Shown here in pieces: positions 42,101-45,402 of a stretch of 45,402 nucleotides of DNA (position 1 is its first letter; every line of letters starts with the position of its first letter). The stretch lies in assembly GCA_005787525.1 (NCBI GenBank), contig SYAR01000033.1:1-45402 (forward strand), in the 5' to 3' direction. The notes under the pieces are model-generated. The model worked only from the letters and a program-made list of their open reading frames with translations. It was not told where the DNA came from and did not search any database. Source of the DNA: Rickettsiales bacterium. GTDB taxonomy: Bacteria; Pseudomonadota; Alphaproteobacteria; Rickettsiales; UBA1997. The translations under genes were made by a program, and so were the position numbers.

Positions 42101-43711
42101 CAATTTGTTGATAAATATAGAGAAAATGCGGTTTCAAGGGAGTTAGAAAAAAATAAAAAATACGAAGCTAGCAAAATTGAAGGCGGTAAAATTGTTAAAG
42201 GTTTTGTCGGCGGAGTAAATATTGCTAGTAAAGTTTTACGTCCAGTTCTTTTTGATTTACCATATTTAGCCAAGAAAATTTATAATTCGAGAGTTTCTCC
42301 AAATATAACTGGCAGATTATTTGGATGGGGCGAAGGCAAGGGTTTGAGAGCTCCAGGAGGAACTTATAGAGAATTTAAAAAAGCCTACAGACTCAACGCT
42401 AGTAAAGTTGCTATTACCAATAAAATAACTAACAAAAAAATTAGGAATTTTTTCGGAAAAGTCGATAATGTTGTTGGGGGTGCGAAAGATCATTTGATGG
42501 GATTGAAGATTCCGTTAATTAATCCGAACGGATCCCCATCGAGAAATCCAAGAAAAAATTTAAGAAAATTTGACCGCAAAATCGAAAGAGAATTAGCCGG
42601 TTTATTTGAGCAAAAAGAAAAATATGAGAAAAAATTAGCAAATACAGAAATTTATGGTTTAAGTGAGGACAGAAAAGCAGAAATTGAAAAAAAGAAAGAA
42701 AAATTAGATGAAGTTATAAATAAATTAGATTTAAAAAAAATCGATAAAATCGAAAAAAAACCAACTATTTTAACAGATATGGGTTTAAGAATTGATAAAG
42801 ATGATTCATTGCCTAAAAAAATTGTAAAAGGTCTTGTTAGAATACCATTGACACCTTTAGTGACGATACTTGACCCAATATACAAAAGATTGAGGAAAAC
42901 AGAACAAAGCGCGGCACTTAAAGAGCGTCACAAAGAAAGCAAAAAGCAAGCATTAGAAAATGTAGCAAAGAAAAAAATAGATTTGTTGAGTGAAAATATT
43001 AAAAATAAATTCCAAGAAAGATTGGTGCAAGAGGGTGGAGGTAAGCGAGAGGTGGTTGATAATGATAGAGATAAAATCATTGAAAATCGCAGAAATAAAG
43101 ATACAGATGACATTGCTATTGCGTTAAGAGAAATAGAAAAACGCACAAAAAAAGAATTAAAAAAGAAAGAAGAAGAATATGTTAAAAAAAACATAACTTC
43201 TAGGATGGATTCCATGGCACCAACTCGTGAAAATCTTAACGACACTACCGAAAAACTAAAACAAGAATTTAAGCAATCGATTAAAGCTGTCAACCCAAAT
43301 GATACCGTTCTTGAAAGACTTATTAAGGATGAATATGCCGAAGGTGAGAAAGATTTTGCTTTAAAATATGCTCAAGAATTAGCTAAAAATGGCGACGGAA
43401 TTGATATGAAAAAAGCTTTGTTTGGAAATGCAAAAGAGGTATTTGAGGAGAGGGCAGGTCATGGCAATGTATTTAAAGATGCATTCAAGAAGGATGTTAT
43501 TGTTTCATCCGTCACAGATGATCCCAAATCAAATTTTGATAAAAATCGAAAAATCGCGACGATAATTCATGATTCAATCGTTCATGCAGAATTTGATAAT
43601 TTAAACAAGCCACAATTCCATATTCCACTTGAAGATCCGAATCCCAATAATTCAACAAAAGGAAATAAATTGGGATCTATTAAAGAAGGCTATGAGAGCG
43701 ACGAAGAATAA
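39179..43711 (+). CDS. virB6: VirB6/TrbL-like type IV secretion protein with lipobox and long tail
   Basis: A 1,510-residue protein. Residues 1-22 are a hydrophobic signal ending LGS before Cys23, a lipobox. A Cys-rich extracytoplasmic domain (about 24-400) has pairs such as CRYC (121-124), CLC (139-141) and CTC (217-219). The TrbL/VirB6 membrane core (about 415-740) has at least six helices, including VKAVISISLVMYVCFYGLAF and LCIGFALGPVFILFSLFEK. The last 770 residues are soluble, strongly charged and helical, with coiled-coil-like runs (EKKKEKLDEVINKLD). The plan matches the expanded VirB6 paralogues (rvhB6 type) of Rickettsiales. No other vir genes are visible, so it is a detached paralogue or the edge of a cluster. 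Confidence 0.88.
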   Translation: MLFAKKIKHILLLVFLVSFLGSCDRGCYEADEFYSKVFTVTANPKKENVPAEKPGTQIATNMSSTQNVFGTYDQHTGGQMSEWMDTGLISNGDYFLISISGGWTDKGGARNDSQISALDSCRYCIKSTAQGASPSQDNCLCGPILDDAEMQNAGALHWDTPQFEDYKVDDTKTSSSDKCYASEENVADYKIIPVPPTFELSRGSLPSGAKADDPNFCTCKNPTSSQKAEIFQNNGNGYYIFPLGTLKKTTTPSNILKNDVIDNKEEDCAHKMGFGAYISLDGLAANYRNYVHAYHLVSPNRVLCPIRLNAEGKCKDASGIDRTKFIYTSPNKRIFAQSYDNSGNPSRYHGLGDKVRLIIYDRYFNDNSGSYKVEFLRGVISTKDGGLIADIVRTIDGYIFGSSVYNKETFTYTKQNVGVVEFMYKAIMNDKLVKAVISISLVMYVCFYGLAFFMGLVDYGKKEVAMRLLKIALVILFTNEKSWVFYNDFVIGFFKDGMDTLVATITNIFESNMDKTLNAVLVSEEALSIQNDVGRKFMYVDNMILNFTSNAVISKVIGLIFIPGKGIFGILYAIIIFALIFYFIYAMIDIALKYLMNILKLCIGFALGPVFILFSLFEKTKDMFKNWLAFIGARSFEIVILFTMLHPFLLIIDQSFTEMLTFSVCSEDKNNGVMTYTIYKSQDLNRGIYQWVEFFIRIGALLFITKSIADKAGYISGQLITIGGVANADAVTNVGRSESGFKIASSIAKGMMSTAKSVATSKYVGGVAAIAGRGLARGATAGLRANIGSSGSINDMVNNAFKFVGIRNRGIRSYMRDRQVDNALSLAGQRAKDLGLEGAEKDNFVRQEAMTSLNQFISENPNKAMALGLDNHNIMKRFDQKLIKEPMKDFVKEKAAELKEQGIFGKEARDKIEASVQEWAKQNLPDHIPDRKISEFMKKPSVKNALKTQTEMGASEAKNYAVNLVKEGRVEEAKQFVDKYRENAVSRELEKNKKYEASKIEGGKIVKGFVGGVNIASKVLRPVLFDLPYLAKKIYNSRVSPNITGRLFGWGEGKGLRAPGGTYREFKKAYRLNASKVAITNKITNKKIRNFFGKVDNVVGGAKDHLMGLKIPLINPNGSPSRNPRKNLRKFDRKIERELAGLFEQKEKYEKKLANTEIYGLSEDRKAEIEKKKEKLDEVINKLDLKKIDKIEKKPTILTDMGLRIDKDDSLPKKIVKGLVRIPLTPLVTILDPIYKRLRKTEQSAALKERHKESKKQALENVAKKKIDLLSENIKNKFQERLVQEGGGKREVVDNDRDKIIENRRNKDTDDIAIALREIEKRTKKELKKKEEEYVKKNITSRMDSMAPTRENLNDTTEKLKQEFKQSIKAVNPNDTVLERLIKDEYAEGEKDFALKYAQELAKNGDGIDMKKALFGNAKEVFEERAGHGNVFKDAFKKDVIVSSVTDDPKSNFDKNRKIATIIHDSIVHAEFDNLNKPQFHIPLEDPNPNNSTKGNKLGSIKEGYESDEE

Positions 43712-43774
43712 GGCAAAAAATAATAATTATTTCTAGTCTAATTTAATTTCGCTCCCCGAGTAAATTTAGGTTTC

Positions 43775-43803
43775 TTGACAAACTATTTGATTGTTTTTAC
43801 AAT
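43775..43803 (+). promoter_or_regulatory. Strong sigma70 promoter before tRNA-His
   Basis: Perfect TTGACA at 43775-43780 and TACAAT at 43798-43803 are separated by exactly 17 nt, the best promoter match in the window. It likely drives tRNA-His and perhaps the Tim44-like gene and acnA beyond. Confidence 0.75.
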
Positions 43804-43918
43804 TCTTAAAGAACAACAATTTTATATTTTAAAATTTTCGAAATTCAAATTTCTATAATTTTGGCTTTTAAATTTATTGTTTTTGTAGAAATAAACTTTA
43901 TCATTTATTTCAAATTAT

Positions 43919-43996
43919 GGCAGACGTAGCTCAGTTGGTTAGAGCACCAGGTTGTGGTTCTGGGGGTCGCGGGTTCGAAACCCGTCGTCTGCCCCA
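43919..43996 (+). tRNA. tRNA-His (GTG)
   Basis: An eight-base-pair acceptor with the extra G at -1 opposite C73 (GGCAGACG/CGTCTGCC) is the His identity mark. The anticodon loop TTGTGGT gives anticodon GTG. The T-arm is GGGTTCGAAACCC and CCA is encoded. Confidence 0.96.
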
Positions 43997-44023
43997 CTTT
44001 TTTAAAAATCATTTTATTTTTTC

Positions 44024-44710
44024 ATGGATTTAGTTATTCTTGCAATTATTACCGCTTACATCTTTTATCGCCTGAGCAAAAATCTTGGAAAAATCGACGA
44101 AGAGGAAAAGCATGAAATTCATAAAAAACTTCTCGAAAGAAAAAAGCAAATTGAAGAAATTCTCAATCGAGTTCAACAAAATTCTCCAGCCCAATCTCGC
44201 AATCAAGAAGAAAAAATTATCGGCGCGAGCTCTACAATGCAAAAAGAATTTGGCGATTTAAATCAAGCAACTCAAGAAAATTTAACCAAAATATTTGAAG
44301 TTTGTAATATCAGTTACGAATTTTTTATTAATGGTGCCAAAATGGCGTTCGAAATGATCATAAATGCTTTTTCTAAAGATGATATTGAGACTTTGAAAAT
44401 TTTGCTTTCCGAGAAAATTTTTCAAGGTTTTAATTCGGCGATTGAAGATCGTAAAACCAAAGAACACAAGCTCACAACCAATTTAATTTCGATTGATAAA
44501 GTTGAAATTCTATCGGCAATGTTGATTGAAAATCAAGCTTCGATTGTGGTCAAAATAATTTCCAAACAAATCAATTATATTTCTGACAAAGAACAAAAAA
44601 TTATCGAAGGAAAAAAAGAAGAAATTGCTGAAATAACCGACATTTGGACCTTTAAAAAAGATATTAAATCTCCCAATCCAAATTGGTTAATTTCGGCAAC
44701 TTCAAGTTAA
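44024..44710 (+). CDS. Tim44-like (TimA) inner-membrane protein
   Basis: A 228-residue protein with an N-terminal membrane helix (MDLVILAIITAYIFYRL), a charged helical linker (about 20-60) and a C-terminal Tim44-like domain (about 95-228). That domain shows FFINGAKMAFEMIINAFSKD, LKILLSEKIFQGFNSAIEDR and ITDIWTFKKD. Alphaproteobacterial TimA is the relative of mitochondrial Tim44; its bacterial role is not settled. It lies 27 nt after tRNA-His and 18 nt before acnA. Confidence 0.85.
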   Translation: MDLVILAIITAYIFYRLSKNLGKIDEEEKHEIHKKLLERKKQIEEILNRVQQNSPAQSRNQEEKIIGASSTMQKEFGDLNQATQENLTKIFEVCNISYEFFINGAKMAFEMIINAFSKDDIETLKILLSEKIFQGFNSAIEDRKTKEHKLTTNLISIDKVEILSAMLIENQASIVVKIISKQINYISDKEQKIIEGKKEEIAEITDIWTFKKDIKSPNPNWLISATSS

Positions 44711-44728
44711 TAAAATTATATTTAATTT

Positions 44729-45402
44729 ATGGCATCAGCAATTGAAAAATCACCTTTAAAAGTTGGTAATAAAACTTATCAATATTTCTCATTACCTAAT
44801 ATCGCTAAAGAATTTAACATAAATATTAATAATTTACCTTTTAGTTTAAGAATTCTCTTAGAAAATTTAGTTCGTACTTATTCCGATAAAAAAATATTAA
44901 AAGAACATGTTTTGGCGATTGTTGAATCGGTCAAAGATTCTTCGAAAAGAATTGAAATTGCTTTTTCGCCAGCAAGAGTTTTGATGCAAGATTTTACCGG
45001 AGTCCCCGCTGTTGTTGATTTGGCAACTATGCGCGATGCGGTAAAAAAAATGAATGGCGATCCGAAAAAAATTAATCCACTCGTGCCGGTAGATTTAGTT
45101 ATTGATCACTCAGTCCAAGTTGATTTTAATGGCGATAAAAATGCTTTTGAAAAAAATGTTGAGATTGAATATGAAAGAAATAAAGAGCGTTATGAATTTT
45201 TAAAATGGGCGCAAAAATCTTTTAATAATTTTCGCGTTGTTCCGCCGGGAACGGGCATTTGTCATCAAGTAAATCTTGAAAATTTGGCAAAAGTTGTGTG
45301 GACAAAATCTGAAAATAATCAAGAAATTGCTTATTTTGATACCGTAGTTGGAACTGATAGCCACACCACGATGATTAACGGTTTGGCGGTTTTGGGCTGG
45401 GG
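44729..45402 (+). CDS. acnA: Aconitate hydratase A, 5' part (runs off the window)
   Basis: The frame is open from the ATG at 44729 to the end, giving 224 residues of a protein of about 890. It shows FSLRILLENLVRTY, RVLMQDFTGVPAVVDLATMR, VIDHSVQVD, RVVPPGTGICHQVNLE and VGTDSHTTMINGLAVLGWG. These are hallmark stretches of the AcnA/IRP branch that isomerises citrate to isocitrate in the TCA cycle. The iron-sulfur Cys ligands lie beyond the window. Confidence 0.95.
   Translation, partial: MASAIEKSPLKVGNKTYQYFSLPNIAKEFNININNLPFSLRILLENLVRTYSDKKILKEHVLAIVESVKDSSKRIEIAFSPARVLMQDFTGVPAVVDLATMRDAVKKMNGDPKKINPLVPVDLVIDHSVQVDFNGDKNAFEKNVEIEYERNKERYEFLKWAQKSFNNFRVVPPGTGICHQVNLENLAKVVWTKSENNQEIAYFDTVVGTDSHTTMINGLAVLGW

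Overview
The window is AT-rich DNA (roughly 30% G+C by eye) from an alphaproteobacterium, most likely of the order Rickettsiales. The best pointers are a 1,510-residue VirB6-like type IV secretion protein with an N-terminal lipobox and a very long charged tail, a Tim44-like membrane protein, CoaBC, DsbB, RatA/Coq10-like and SPOR proteins, and scattered single genes for type IV pili. Unlike the strongly reduced Rickettsia, it keeps trpF, hisI, aroK, aroB, panD, coaBC, pgi, queD and maturation genes for a cbb3-type cytochrome oxidase. It is therefore probably a less reduced, perhaps free-living or facultatively associated lineage. The placement is inference from gene content, not from a phylogeny.

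Layout. 1-4210: a plus-strand metal-uptake-like operon (DUF2946-like small protein, TonB-dependent receptor, ExbB, ExbD, TonB). 4211-4492: a structured repeat locus between convergent genes. 4493-9382: minus-strand dsbB, pgi, tsaB, apaG and a PilB/GspE-type ATPase, with tRNA-Cys on the plus strand. 9527-17236: plus-strand housekeeping genes gltX, an outer-membrane protein, metK, crcB, a RluC-like gene, a prepilin-LamG fusion, ruvB and coaBC. 17237-18878: the only accessory-looking island. It holds three inverted repeats, two unknown small proteins that share a motif, two more copies of the structured repeat and a separate hairpin element. 18879-31576: a long minus-strand stretch with an APC permease, trpF, ybaB, dacC, two lipoproteins (one with a SPOR domain), ccoS-ccoI-ccoH, rnpA-rpmH, panD, a RatA/Coq10-like gene, ffh, ybgC and queD. 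31653-38986: hisI (+), a BioH-like hydrolase and rpmE (-), an M23 peptidase and bactofilin (+), lpd and a YccA-like gene (-), aroK and aroB (+). 39023-45402: tRNA-Leu, the VirB6-like gene, tRNA-His, a timA-like gene and the 5' part of acnA, which runs off the window.

How parts may work together. The TonB receptor with its own ExbB-ExbD-TonB and a DUF2946-like partner suggests dedicated uptake of a metal. Copper is the best guess, because DUF2946 proteins are often found with copper receptors and the genome also matures a copper-containing cbb3 oxidase. DacC, the SPOR lipoprotein, the M23 peptidase and bactofilin form a cell-wall remodelling group. The PilB-like ATPase and the prepilin-LamG protein point to surface pili, and VirB6 to a type IV secretion apparatus.

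The most notable unexplained element is a family of hairpin-rich repeats at 4215-4491 and 18326-18714. Its copies differ by paired, compensatory substitutions in at least four stems, and both loci sit exactly between convergent genes. Also unexplained are the two adjacent small proteins at 17369-18315.
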